In this document: piece after piece, positions 1 through 11,052 of the stretch
How the letters are laid out: each line of letters starts with the position of its first letter
How positions within the stretch are numbered: position 1 is the first letter of the stretch
DNA from: Seminavis robusta
Taxonomy: Eukaryota; Bacillariophyta; Bacillariophyceae; Naviculales; Naviculaceae
Assembly: GCA_903772945.1 (NCBI GenBank)
Contig: CAICTM010000329.1
Coordinates: forward strand, 1 to 64,000
Length of the DNA stretch: 64,000 nucleotides
Direction: 5' to 3'
Made by a program: the position numbers and the translations under genes
Notes under the pieces: generated by a model
Told to the model about the DNA's origin: nothing
The model's database searches: none
Seen by the model: only the letters and a program-made list of their open reading frames with translations

Positions 1-1120
1 CTGTCCTTATGTTGTCGTGGAGAGAGCCATTTATGCATGGTGTTGGCGCACTGCTTTGGTACAAGCTATTCAGAAGTGACCTGAGAATAGATTGTATTCA
101 ACAATACATCCGTGTGTTGCCAACAGGATGATTGAAGGATACCAGCAGATCATCCGCTTCCATGTGGACGACCTGATGTCGAGCCACTGAATGAAACTGG
201 TAAACAATCGAACCCTGGACTGGTTCAACGAGAAGTACGGAACCTATGGGGCTGCCAAGGCAACCCGTGGTCCCAAGCACGACTACCTGGGAATGACAGT
301 GGACTTTTCTGACCCAGGAAAGGTGATCATCGATATGATAGATTACATCAAGAAGATGGTATCCGAATTCCCAGTGGACTTCGAACAGATGAGAAAGGTG
401 TCCAGTGCAGCTCCTGCTGACCTCTTCAGCTCTGGATGGCACCATCCTGAATGCAAGAACAGGGAAACTTATCATACCTTTGCAGCCAAGCTGCTGTTCC
501 TGTGCAAGAGAGCAAGACCTGATGTCCAGACACTCACGACTGTTCTCTGCACTCGTGTCAAGAGCCCCACAGTTGACGACTGGGGCAAACTGGTTCAAGG
601 ACTCAAGTTTTTGGATCAGACTGTGGAGGACAAGTTGATCCTACACATTGATGATATCCGTTTGGCATCACTTGGTGGGTGGATGCATCATTTGCAGTCC
701 ATCCTGATTACCGTTCACATACAGGAGGAGTCATGTCCTTTGGAAGTGGTGCGGTGCTTGTCCGTGTCTGCAAAACAGAAACTCAATTCGAGGAGCAGCA
801 CGGAAGCGGAGCTGATTGGTGCAGATGACATCATGTCTCCAATGTTATGGCCAAGTTGTTTCTTGAAGAGCAGGGGATCGTTGTCAAAGACAACATCCTT
901 ATGCAAGACAACAAGAGCACTATCATTCTAGCCGAGAATGGAAAGAGCAGCTCAGGAAAGAGGACTCGGGCCATCAACATTCGTTTCTTTTTCATTCACG
1001 ATCAGATTGGCAAGGCAACCTCAGAGTGGTGTACTGCCCAACCTTGGAGATGCGTGGAGATTTTTTCACGAAGCCCCTTCAGGGCAAGCTCTTCCATGAG
1101 CACAGGGCTTCATCATGGGG
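1..1120 (+). pseudogene. Copia pol fragment (reverse transcriptase end and RNase H), frameshifted
   Basis: Three frames must be joined to follow one ancestral protein. Recognisable pieces in order are an RT segment around 120-190 with HVDDL-like spelling, then KYG and YLGMTVDFS (about 230-305), LLFLCKRARPDVQT (about 490-535), the RNase H segment KQKLNSRSSTEAELIGADD (about 772-828), QDNKST and SSGKRTR (905-970), and the C-terminal GDFFTKPLQG (about 1056-1085). These match the conserved order in Ty1/Copia Pol. Stops and frame changes near 195, 680, 840 and 1020 show that it is dead. The RT catalytic core lies mostly left of the window. Confidence 0.85.
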
Positions 1121-1188
1121 CATCCACCCCTTGTTTGATTGCCTAATCTATTTTATTCGTTCCACGTACCTTAGGACCGGCAGGAGTG

Positions 1189-1430
1189 TGTTGGAGGAAA
1201 AATACACTGACACCTCTTTACTATTGACTGTGTTTAACATCTAGTCGGTTCGCATGATATTCATATGCAAGGAACCGAGGGAGTTTTAGTCTAAAGTATT
1301 GCGTGCAGCTTATATCCATTCAACTTGAAGAATAAACCTGCAACCCAGCAGAAAGATCACTTTTGCTTTACAGCTTAAACCAAAAACCAAATTACTCCCC
1401 AATAAGCTGCAGTATTACTAGCAAACAACA
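1189..1430 (+). repeat. 3' LTR of the Copia element
   Basis: About 242 bp running from TGTTGGAGG to TTACTAGCAAACAACA. It sits right after the purine-rich GCAGGAGTG that follows the pol stop. The beginning, the GACACCTC box near the start, the AAAGATCACTT box and the final ACTAG..AACA all have counterparts in the 252-bp LTRs at 40618 and 45468; the middles differ. Confidence 0.75.
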
Positions 1431-1576
1431 CCCATAAAGCAGTTGCACACTTTGGGGCGCGTGTGGCGGGTGAGCAGACTTGTCGGTTGGGATACCCTGA
1501 TCCTTCAGGGTCAGCGGGTTGACCACCCTGCAAAGACCTGTTGTCTGAATCCGATAATAGACTTTTGACTCTTTTT

Positions 1577-4301
1577 TTAGGAGCAAGGATCACAACTACA
1601 GCCGCATAGATTAGTGTCATAGCAGACTGAAAGGTTGGTCGTTGGAACGGCATAGGTATTGCCACCAAAATGTTTCATTTCATGTGGCGAGAGTATGACA
1701 TTGCATAATCCATCAGGGATACTGCCTGACAAGGATGTGTTCATGACTACCAGGCTGGTCAAGTTGTCCAACAAAAGTAGATCTTTGGGAAGGGTCCCAG
1801 ATAGGTTGGTATCTTGCAGTTCAAGCTTCTTAAGACCAGACCACAAACCGATTTCTGTTGCAATAGAGCCTGAGAAAAGGTTGTCATTGATATACAACTT
1901 CTGTAGCTGGGTGAGTTGAAGAAGCACATCTTGTTCCAGTGGTCTGCCTTTTAATTGGTTGGCACTAATGAGCAGCAGTTGAAGCTCTGAAGCAGAGCAG
2001 CCAGATGAGAAAGTATGAGCATGAGATGAAACTTTGCAAATCTGGTATATGAGATGGCAACTCACTGGACATCTTTGATAACTCTTCTGGTAAAGTGCCA
2101 GTGATGGAGTTCCTTTCCAAGCTCAAGGAGCTCTGCAAAAATGTGTCACAACTCCCTTTGTGCATAGAGGAACCATCATCACCACACAGGCTTTTTTCAT
2201 GATAACTTACTAGTGTTGTCAACAATCCCAACTCACTTGGAACTGTGCCATTAAGTTGGAAGTCGTTTAAAACCAGGGTTGTCAGGTTGGTCAGCTTCCC
2301 AATTTCAGCTGTTCAAAGGCATATTTTCAAAAATGTTCAGCAACAAAAAGGCGAACGCAAAGAAACCAAACTACTGGCACTTAGATGAAATTGATGTGAA
2401 CCCCCCAGTTTTTCGATAGCCTAGATTTACACTGTTCAAACTGTGCAGGTTTCCAACTACCTCAGGGAGAAAAGATGCTGTATCCAACAAAGGGCACTCT
2501 AAGAGACTCAAGCTCTTCAGGTTTGACAATCGAAGAATCTCGGTAGGGATTGACCCTGTGTAGGCAGAAAACATCAAGTGTCAAATAAGTCAAACTGTGG
2601 AATTTCTGCAATGCTTTGTCCGTTCCCTTGCATACCAGAAAAGTTCACTCTACCAAATCCCAGAGCTGTCAGTTTCCTTAGGTTGCCCAGTTGAGTAGGT
2701 AAAGTTCCATCAAGCTCCCTACCTGAGATCGAAAGCCCCTCCAGGCTTCCTAGCTGACCCAGTTCTGTTGGGAGTGTGCCAGACAAGTTCGTTGTGCTAA
2801 ACAACAAGAGTGTCAGTCTAGTCATCATCCCAACCTCCGTTGGAATATTTCCTTTGAGCTGGGGGTTCTGAAATATTGAAAGCGTTTCCAAGCTTTCAAG
2901 AAGCAGAGCTATTTCTGGTGGTATTGTTCCGTCCAAGTTGTTGGCATAGTTGTTGGCATACCCAAATCTCAATGATAAGAGTTTCCCATTGTCAGCACAA
3001 GCTGCCTCTCCTTTCAACAATTGTAGCTGCTCCCAGCTGCACTCATTGGTGTCCCAATCCAGCCAGCCTTGATTTTTTACCCAGTAGCCCCCCCGTGTTG
3101 AATAATAAAACGTGGCCAGTGCAAACCTTTGCTTCAGTCTCCATACTGGGAGAAGTTGTGTAATGTTGGATTTGTTGATATTGCTGCTTAGCCAATGATA
3201 TGCCTTGGCCTGTGGAGATCTAGGATTTTCCATTGCCCTCAGGGTGTATTCAGGTAGATTTAGTCTTTCCGATAGAAATTGTGGTGCTTGTGTGATTGAT
3301 GCTATTGTCCTTGGATTTGTTTGTATTAGAATCACTCCGTTTTGATGATTTGCTGACTGAGTTTGATTACTTGATTTTGGCACAAGAAGAAATCCTAAAA
3401 GGACAGCTGAAACAAAGGCAATGGCAACATTGGCTTCCAGGGAGAGGAACAAGAATAATTTCTTCTTCCATAATCTTTTTGCCCTTGTTGATATTGGCTC
3501 TGCCACAGCCATTGGAATCTCCCCATTTTGTGGTTCATCAACTGGGTCAGCATGAATAAGACCATCATCGCCATCAATTTCAATTTGAGATGTAGGCACC
3601 AATTCCAATCGCAGCTCTTCCGTGTCAGGAATCCTTCCAGTCAATGACAGACTTCTTGCGCGCTGAAGCATTGATCTGCTCCCAGCCACAGCATAGGCCC
3701 CAGGTTCCGCTACTGAGACCCTTCTTGCTCGAGACAAGGAAGGTGGGGTGAATGTTGGCGATGACTCAGTGCTGCTGATTGTATCAGTCGCACCAAGGAC
3801 CAATGCTCCACGGTGACTTATTGTCAATTTGTTGGATGCAGTATTAGCAGGTCCAGAGGTGAAGGCAGGTTGTGACACCAATGGTGTTGTGGATGAGTTG
3901 TTCCATAGGAGTGCTCTTGTACCTTTTATTCCAGAGAACTCCACTATATATTGCTCATGATTTAGATGATCGTCACAATCAGGCAATGGTGGTTGGGCCG
4001 CCCTTTCAGCCACAAGACTGTGCGTGTCCAAGCTATTCGTGGCAACAGTTGGGTAGATGGAAGGACAAGCTGGTATAGAATCTGCTTGAGAGTGACTATT
4101 TTTGGATGGAGACAGGAGTGGTGGCAGCCATGGTACATGGCGAGCTTTTCTAGAATTTCCTGGCTGATGAACCCTTTGCTGTTCAATCTCAAAATCTGAT
4201 TCATCACATCTTATCTGTGTCTCCACTATCCTCTGAAGGTCTACCCCATCATTGCTATTGTCAGATTCCTTGTTAGCCTCAGTCTTTTTTGAGTGCCGCA
4301 T
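1577..4301 (-). CDS. LRR receptor-like single-pass membrane protein
   Basis: My splice model is complement(1577..1986, 2066..2132, 2211..2308, 2379..2555, 2636..4301), 805 residues. Residues 1-280 are a polar, probably cytosolic tail. A membrane helix lies at about 282-307. Then comes an LRR-cap-like segment (LKQRFALATFYYST, NECSWEQL, about 385-425), followed by plant-type LRRs with NLSGTLPTELG, GSIPTEI and NLTTL spellings to the end, which closes with a Cys-rich CGCSCDPC. N-glycosylation sequons follow the helix. Three introns have clean GT-AG ends; the one at 2309-2378 keeps the frame only with a GC donor. The product is probably a surface recognition protein without a kinase, as is typical of diatoms; its ligand is unknown. 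The 126-bp repeat at 4390 starts about 89 bp upstream of the ATG. Confidence 0.8.
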
Positions 4302-4389
4302 GCTGGTGCTTTTGGGAAGGACAAGAGTTCTGTTGATAAGTTGAACGGCACTCTTGCGCTATCGATACTACCGATATTGTGTGAATAGC

Positions 4390-4515
4390 CTACATCTGAG
4401 AAGCGCACCTGAAGGTAGGATACCAATCTACAAGGTAGGTTATCGATTAAAGTCGAAGGTCGACCCTACGATACAAATCGTGAAGGGAGGTTGCGGATTA
4501 TGCACCGAAGCTTCT
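4390..4515 (+). repeat. 126-bp inverted repeat, left copy
   Basis: It begins CTACATCTGAGAAGCG and ends CCGAAGCTTCT. It matches the reverse complement of 8042-8167 except for T/G near 4453. The copy is open in one frame (APEGRIPIYKVGYRLK, then CGLCTEAS). It sits immediately upstream of the LRR gene start at 4301. Confidence 0.9.
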
Positions 4516-5807
4516 TTCAAAACACTCACTCATCTCTCTCCTTACCAAATCCAAGCCCTATAAACAGTCTTGGCTCCAAGGGATACATACTATACGCGAT
4601 AGAGAAACTCGACGCGCCCACCAAATCACCGAAGACAGAAGGCATTCACGATTATATCAATGGTGTGCCACGGGCCGACTCTAGTTTCTCCATCTCCCAT
4701 CCCTCGAACCTCCTCCTCAGAACCCAACAACAACATTAGAACTTGGCCTTAGCGCGCCACACTCCAAGGAAGGCCTTAGCGCGCACTCCTACAGAAACCA
4801 ACATTGAATGAAACACCCTTAGGGGCCTTAGCGTGCCCGTGACCCTTCTACTCGAACAAGGGGCCAGTAGCGCCCCTTGTCATTCTGAGTGAAGTAAAAG
4901 CAAGCCCTCGGCGCAGTAGACAAAAATAACAACTACTAATCTTTGTGACAAACAAAAAATTGATAATGGTAAGCAGATGCACTTTGATTCGTGTGGCGTT
5001 GAGTTTCACGTAGAATTGGACTGGTGGCTCTGTATTAAACTGATTTGGTGACAACTCCGGATTGAAACACAGGACGTTTCCTGTGTTTGTGTTAAGTTAA
5101 GGGTAGCCAAGATTGCACTATCTATTGCTCAAACGGTGGAGACCCACGGCAATGATGTTTGGCTTGTCGCATGCACCCATGCGAATCCAAGAGCATTCCT
5201 CGAGTTATCGTTGTCATTTTCCTCATAAATTCGAAGTTTGCAACCAAAAAGCGAAGCTCTGCCTCTTGTTCAGTCTCAGTCTTACACCCATTTCCTCCAT
5301 TGCTGCTGCTACCATCCTTCCTCCTCCTGTCCCGCCCCTGCCTTGGCTTCTCATTGCGTCGTTGGCGTGGCAAAGTCTGTGGTCCTGCAAACAGATAGTG
5401 GTGGTGAACAAGGCCAAGACGACGAAGACATACTACACTGGTGACGAAGAGAACAAAGAAGGTGGCTACGCTCAGAGACCCAAGTTAGCAGCAAGAAGCA
5501 CGCCAAGTATCACACGGATTCGCAAGGAGATTACCACGAAAACAAGACACCCACCACAACTCGTCGCAAGCAAACCTCCACACCTGACGTGAGCGATCTG
5601 TCCGTTCGCAAGGTGCTGCATCCAAATCTACAAGTTCCCGGCACCAATCGGATCCAACAGACGACAGTCCTCAACCGCCCGTTCCAAAAAGGGAAGAAAA
5701 GCCGTACGGAGCGTGAACAAACTGTACCTGGTCCAGCCGGCGAGCCCCTTGACGAATCATCACACTTTGCTAGAGATCGACATCGCCTCGAACAAGCAAC
5801 CGCAACA

Positions 5808-7305
5808 TGCCTCCTGCTGATTCCACAAGAAAGAAGAAGAGTTCTTCCAGCAATGGAGGATCTTCCATTGGTGGCAAGTCCCGTTCGGAACAGAAGAGAA
5901 GTGGAAAAGAGAAAGAAGGCACAAGAGCAAGAAACAACAAGAAGAACAACTCATGGACCGTGAGCTTCCACTGATGAGGAGGATGATGATGAGGATGAAT
6001 ATTCCCACGATTCTACAGCCGATTCTTTCCAGTCTCCATCCAAAAAGGAGTTTCAGAATTTACCAGGAAGCAGATGGCAAAGGAGTACTACAGGATGCAG
6101 AAGGCTCTTCGTGGTCAAAGCGAACCTACCACTGCCAAGGCTCCGCCACCAGCGTCATCAGTGAGTTTGGGTGGTTCAGATGCAAGTCCGGATAAAAAGT
6201 TTGCCTATTCGGAAGGTGGCGAGTTAAGATGGGAGACCCTAGCAATGAAAAAGACAACATGTGGATTGCATTGTATAACTGCATGCTTTACGAGGTGTAT
6301 CGCCTGGTCAAGTTCATCATGAACAAGAACAGAAGGAACTCTTGTGCAACTTGGTCATGGATAAGTTGGGCCACCCGCATTGACCCTGACCGGCAATGCA
6401 AAGAAGGACGACGTAGAATTGGGTGTTTTGCTTATCAATTGCCATGTGCACCTTGCAGATCTCACACCATTCGCCTCCTTTCTGCATGCTGCTTTCTTAG
6501 GATTCAGAGGAATCGCGAACAAGTTCAACATCCTTTGGCGAAGCAGGTCTGTCGTCATCTGAACAAGGCCCGCAACTATGTGCAGAGCCAGTGCTTCAAC
6601 CATGTGAAGAAGTTTGTTGCGGAGAAGGGACGGCTGACTTCCCCTCCATGGATGACATCTTGAAGATTATGAACCGAGACAAGGTGTTGATTCCCCCAAA
6701 GGAGGATGCCACTGATGAAGAAAAGGCTGCTCATGAGGACCTGATGAAGAAGGCTGTGGTGGTGGAACTGCTTCCTTGCACAAGTGGCTGTCGCATCCAA
6801 GTGGTGGAGGCAAGGGATCCGCACGCAAGCACCATTTCGGAAGCAACATATGAGGGTGAGGTTTGCGTGCCTCCCAATACGGAAGCTATGGCTGTCCTCT
6901 TTTTTGAGAATGGCGCCACTCCGGATCCTGATGCAAGGGATAAGGAAGGCAATCTTCTGAATTTGCCAGGAAAGTGGCCTGCAATACTTCGACTTGACAA
7001 ACAGGTGCAAGGAGAAGAAGGCAGTCCCAAGTCCAAAGCAGAAGAAAGGATGGAAAACATGATGGCCGGTACTCCAATGGCAAGGTGGAAATTGCGAATT
7101 TGGAGGGTGGACTGATGCCGGACTTGCACGTTTTGAGGACTTGCGGCAGCAGGTTGTGGCTTCAAGAGCACAGCCTCATGCTCAAGAAGTAGAAGAGGCC
7201 ATCCTTGCACGAGTCCGCATCGATGCCTTTGGTATGGGTGGTGAAGATGATGGTGAGCCCCCCAAGAAGAAGAAGAAGAAGGCGCCGTCCCGGGGTGAAG
7301 CTTAG
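5808..7305 (+). pseudogene. Frameshifted ORF of unknown family
   Basis: One ancestral protein can be followed only by hopping frames at least five times. In order: a Lys/Ser-rich start (MPPADSTRKKKSSSSNGG at 5808), an acidic DEEDDDEDEYS (about 5970), MAKEYYRMQKALRG (6074), WIALYNCMLYEVYRLVKF (about 6260-6310), LNKARNYVQSQ (about 6560), FPSMDDILKIMNRDKVLIPP (about 6640-6700), EKAAHEDLMKKAVVVELLP, GEVCVPPNTEAMAVLFFENG (about 6850-6915), and a C-terminus with PPKKKKKKAPSR before a stop at 7303-7305. I do not recognise the family. The basic tail could be a nuclear signal. It lies between the inverted repeats, so it may be an element gene or captured host sequence. Confidence 0.5.
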
Positions 7306-8029
7306 CTTGGGCTTGTAGGTGGCCAAGTTCCCAAACTAGAGCCAAAGCTGCCATTTGGCATGCTACGCTCCCAAATCCAGGGGGTCCTTTGCCTTGCTTC
7401 CCCCTCATTCCTTCTCTTTTGGCATGGGTACCATGGCGGCTGTTACCTCTTCCGTCATTGTTTGGTTGCCTCCCGGGTTGCTGTTTTGCATCCAAAGCCA
7501 CCCTGTTTTCTTGCCGCACCTTGTCTATCGATGCGTTGTTCGGTTTCTTATTCGGTAACCTTTTTCCCCCTTTTATTCCTGTTAACCATGACAATCTTGT
7601 CTCCCGATTGTTGTTGTTCGAAACCTCTCGCTGCAGTATTCGCCAGTAGTATCCTTAAAGATTCTAACCCCAATATTATCCCAATCTTCCCCTCTTTTGG
7701 TCTAGTTTCCGAACTGTACTTAGTGATTAGTATCCTAGGAACTCTTAATTGGAAGCACGTTTGCAGTTTTTTTGGATGCTTTGCATACCGTTCAGTAGGA
7801 ATTGCCCTTCCATTCGGCTTGGTACTGGATCCTGCTTTATATGGTAAACATTTTTGTTCGGAGGGAAAGAACTATTTAAAGCCGTCCTTTTTAATTACCA
7901 ATGACCCAGACATGCTTCAAGTTATGCACGGTGTTCCACCACACGCATTGTGAACAACGAGGGTGTAGGTTTGTTAAACGGGCCGTACTGGATCATTGAG
8001 CATGCTTTAACAGATTTGTAAGTACTGTT

Positions 8030-8557
8030 TCATGGGGAACCAGAAGCTTCGGTGCATAATCCGCAACCTCCCTTCACGATTTGTATCGTAGGGTCGACCT
8101 TCGCCTTTAATCGATAACCTACCTTGTAGATTGGTATCCTACCTTCAGGTGCGCTTCTCAGATGTAGATCATCAGAGTCTAGTTGAGCAGCTTCTAGGCA
8201 ATCATCTAATTTGCCGTAGAGTTCATCAGTTGCAAACAATTCTTGTTTACTAGTTAGTGAGATATCTTCATCACTTTGGTATGAGAAATCGGAACATGGT
8301 TCCGTTGAGTCATCATCCTGGCCTAATCCTCAGATAGAGATTTCTCCATCCAAGTGATTGAAGTTGATAGAGGAGTTGTCCTCATTGTCAGAATCTTCTG
8401 ATTTGCGCTTGGCAACATGGTTGCGAAGTTTGCAAGTGGTTGCACGAGTATCGTCGATCTCGTTTTCTTCGTCATTGTCGACGAGAGGAAGAATGGGTTT
8501 GTCACGCAACTGTTTTTCGAAGTTGCGGAACGCATGCTTTCCTTGAGCCATCTTCAT
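8030..8557 (-). pseudogene. Unknown ORF with in-frame TGA, containing the right repeat copy
   Basis: Reading leftward from MKMAQGKHAFRNFEKQLRDK (ATG at 8555-8557) there is an acidic, polar protein that meets TGA at 8330-8332. It then continues open in the same frame through DDDSTEPCSDFSYQSDED and DELYGKLDDCLEAAQL into the 126-bp repeat, ending at 8030. I see no plausible intron that would remove the TGA. The family is unknown. The continuity suggests that the repeat was once coding here and that the copy at 4390 is derived from it. Confidence 0.4.
8042..8167 (-). repeat. 126-bp inverted repeat, right copy
   Basis: Reverse complement of 4390-4515 with one visible mismatch, which would change Ser to Ala in the shared open frame. 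Flanking bases on the two sides do not match, so there is no obvious target duplication. Confidence 0.9.
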
Positions 8558-8998
8558 GGTGAAGGAATAGATTGAGGGTAGCTGAAAGCTATTGTGTTTG
8601 TTAACAAAATGCACTACGCTAAAAGCTAGTGTAAAGATCTTTCGAGTGTTTTGAGTTTGAGAGAATGAAAGTTATGAGAGAGATTAGAAAGCTATGAAAA
8701 CTAATCAACGAGAGAGATCATCATCAAGGGATCGTAGATCTGGCTTCCCGCGGGAGACTGTAAAGAAGTGTGATAGAGTAGGTTGTGGTAGTAATCCTAC
8801 GTCTTTCCACGATCCTAAAACGGAACGCGTGGAAGGTTTGTCTAGCCTGGATCTAGTAGCGTGGAAGTACTCCACGCTAGCTAAATATCTAGAGCGATGT
8901 TTCATCATCAACCTAGTATGACTAGCGCGGTCATTGAGAACCCTGTTTCAAATGACTATTCACGAGAGACTCAGTCATGAGTCGAACTCAAACCCTAT

Positions 8999-9490
8999 CT
9001 AGGATCGAGTCGCGAATAAGGCTAAGAGCCGTGTATTGCACTTGCAGATGAATCTGTTGGTGGAACCTGGCAGGAGATGCACTCGGTGTTGATCCTTCCG
9101 CCGATGACCAAGAAGAATGTATGCTGCTCCCATGGCTGATCTGATCCATTCTTTCAAAATTCTTTTTCTTTCAGCAAATCCATACTTGCAAAACAGCAGC
9201 ATGCCCTTGACACATTCATCCAGGTCATCACTATCAAGCTCGGGCCTCAGCTCATTCAGGCAGCTGCACTTGCTCTTCCTTCCAGGATTGGTGGTAACGT
9301 CGTAGCAGAATGGTTGAGCCAATGCTTTCTCGACATACTCTTTGAAAGCATACAAGACTTCGTTTTCATCTTCTTCCTCCAGATTCTTTCGGCCTTTGAT
9401 GGAGCAGTAGGGAACCAGGGGGCTGGCAGCTAGTCTAGTGGTGGTAGTAACAGCGGCAGAGGCTCCTAGAGCGATCGTAGAGGGGGCCAT
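8999..9490 (-). pseudogene. Short element-like ORF, possible transposase N-terminal fragment
   Basis: An open frame of 163 residues with the motif run CVKGMLLFCKYGFAERKR, ILKEWIRSAMGAAYILLG, and the ending HLLPGSTNRFICKC, NTRLLAL. The pattern of an EWIR helix followed by a YxLPG-like segment and a Cys before a leucine-rich stretch recalls the zinc-binding N-terminal part of large diatom transposase-like proteins. That comparison is from memory of the pattern, not a search. No catalytic part follows, so it would be a truncated copy. Confidence 0.35.
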
Positions 9491-10239
9491 GGTGTCAGTT
9501 TCTATTATCGTGGAAGCTTGTTTGTAATGAGAAAACGACCGAAATCGGCTTCGGGACTGCTTTCATTGGCAGTCACGAGCCCAAAAACCGTTGCTTGCGA
9601 ACGACGCCGGATTTGTCGTTAACTTAACTAAGATAGAACGATAGATTCCAAACGTCCAATCACTATGTTCTATACATCGCTGGATAGCTAACATTTTAAA
9701 TTTTTTCGCACGACACAAATGCTATTACGCCCTAGTGACTCCCACGGGACAGACGGACAGACCGTGGTGCTCGATCTTATTCGCCCTGTCTTATCTCGCA
9801 GTGTGTCCACTGGTAGCTAGCTCCCTCACCATTATAGTGGGCACCCCAGGGTTAGGGACCATTACAGTACTACGGTAGGATGACTAGCCAGCAGTACGGT
9901 AGAAGCAGGAGCAGCAGGAGCTCCACGGATGAATTCCTGGTTGCGGCTGCATCGGAATGTAAATGTATGCCCCGGATTCTTGGATTGCCCAACTCCTTCA
10001 GTAGCAGGATCATGTTTGCGAAACTAGGAACGATTGGTCGAAGGCGGCGAGCTGTCAGGCAGCCAAGGATAGCTCTCCTTGTCTAGCTAGCTACGGTAGG
10101 AGGAGGCAAAGTCAAAGGTGGAAGCATAACTGCTAATTTGTTTTATGTACATGTAGGCTAGTAGTAGTATGGAGATCGCTTGACTGGTGCAGATGCAAAG
10201 TGAAAAAACAGTAACTCACTCTGACGTGAACTGGGCAGC
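9491..10239. other. Intergenic, no gene seen
   Basis: Short ORFs only. Contains several CTAGCTAG and TACGGTA palindromic words, which recur across the intergenic DNA of this window. Confidence 0.6.
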
Positions 10240-11052
10240 TTATGCAGCGGGTGCAATGCACAACCCTGGGTTCTCTTGAAAAGTGACAAGGTTCATGTAG
10301 AAGAACTCGTAGTCATCATCAGATACACAGTCAGGAGACATTGGGGAAGCAATCAATGCCATCAAGCCGTTCAGACAGTCGCACATCTTGGAGAAGTCAT
10401 ACTCCTTGTTATGCGAGTGTCCATGGATGTGGCCAAGGTTATTGGCCAAGGCCAGTTGCAGGCAGTACAGGTCGAGGCAGTCGTCTTCTCCCAAGCCAGC
10501 ACAGGCAATGTCGTGGGCGCCCATGTAAAGGGAGCGTGCATGAGCCAACAGCTGGCAAGGACATTCGCCTTCCTTTTTCTGAAGAGCCCGGGAATGTTGG
10601 ATCAGGGCAAGGTTGTACAAAACGACGCAACAGCAGCGTGTGGCGTCCTCTTCGTTCTCTGGGACTTGCGCCAGTGTGAAGGCTCTTGGGTAGAATGAGA
10701 AGATGTTCTCATTTCGTCTTGTTGAGTGCATGGAAAGCTCGCAGAACGGAATGGAAACACTTTGGAGCAACGGTGGTGCTTCGTGGCTTACAGCTTCCAT
10801 GTCGGTCATGTCAAAGTCTTCTGTCTCTGTTTGTGCGGCTCCACAGTCAACGGAGGCATTAGCAGAAACGGCGTCACCGCGTCTTCTGCTGGCATCTTCC
10901 TTTGGTTGTGACTCCATGGGTTTGCCCAACTGACCCTTTAGTCCAACCAGTGCAGTCCATAATAGCCTGGCGGCCGCCTCCTTGTCTCCTTGGTACATCA
11001 TTGCCACCGCCTCGGAGTTCATGTTGACAAAGTCAGATCTTTGGGATTCCAT
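10240..11052 (-). CDS. TPR-like diatom protein, paralogue of 30543-31259
   Basis: An intronless frame of 270 residues. It opens with a helix pair (MNSEAVAMMYQGDKEAAARLLWTAL) typical of tetratricopeptide-like repeats. It then has a low-complexity acidic stretch (about 50-95), a conserved-looking IFSFYPRAF block, CCVVLYNLALIQHSRAL, ALANNLGHIHGHSH, and ends with DDYEFFYMNL and IAPAA. The same blocks, including the final IAPAA, occur in the protein at 30543. Such short TPR-like proteins are numerous in diatoms and their partners are unknown; a protein-binding role is inferred. No signal peptide or membrane segment is seen. Confidence 0.75.
   Translation of the reverse strand: MESQRSDFVNMNSEAVAMMYQGDKEAAARLLWTALVGLKGQLGKPMESQPKEDASRRRGDAVSANASVDCGAAQTETEDFDMTDMEAVSHEAPPLLQSVSIPFCELSMHSTRRNENIFSFYPRAFTLAQVPENEEDATRCCCVVLYNLALIQHSRALQKKEGECPCQLLAHARSLYMGAHDIACAGLGEDDCLDLYCLQLALANNLGHIHGHSHNKEYDFSKMCDCLNGLMALIASPMSPDCVSDDDYEFFYMNLVTFQENPGLCIAPAA

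Larger units (their letters stand above)
1..1430 (+). mobile_element. Ty1/Copia-type LTR retrotransposon, decayed 3' part
   Basis: The window opens inside a Copia-type pol region: reverse transcriptase end, RNase H, then a polypurine-like GCAGGAG tract and a 3' LTR (1189-1430). The 5' half lies outside the window. The coding part has several frameshifts and stops, so it is not autonomous. The LTR ends share TGTTGGAGG and a terminal AACAACA with the intact element at 40618-45719, which places both in one lineage. The target duplication cannot be tested because the left end is missing. Confidence 0.85.
4390..8167. mobile_element. Possible DNA element bounded by 126-bp inverted repeats
   Basis: Two copies of a 126-bp sequence in opposite orientation (4390-4515 and 8042-8167) differ at one base that I can see. 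Between them lies about 3.5 kb with one long, many-times frameshifted plus-strand ORF and no intact gene. This fits a non-autonomous terminal-inverted-repeat element that captured sequence. Against it, I see no target-site duplication, and the right copy reads in frame with a longer minus-strand ORF that extends outside the repeat. A simple inverted duplication of an exon is the alternative. Confidence 0.4.

Noticed and set aside
5113-5592. Open frame of 159 residues upstream of the frameshifted ORF
   Set aside because: Three overlapping frames are open in both directions and none shows family features; at most it is decayed 5' sequence of the same ancestor.
7355-7953. Open frame of about 200 residues with hydrophobic stretches
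   Set aside because: Composition is erratic, overlapping frames are equally open, and it follows the stop of a decayed ORF. It is more like untranslated DNA than a membrane protein.
10276-10698. Plus-strand open frame opposite the TPR-like gene
   Set aside because: Antisense shadow; the minus strand has the paralogue-supported reading.
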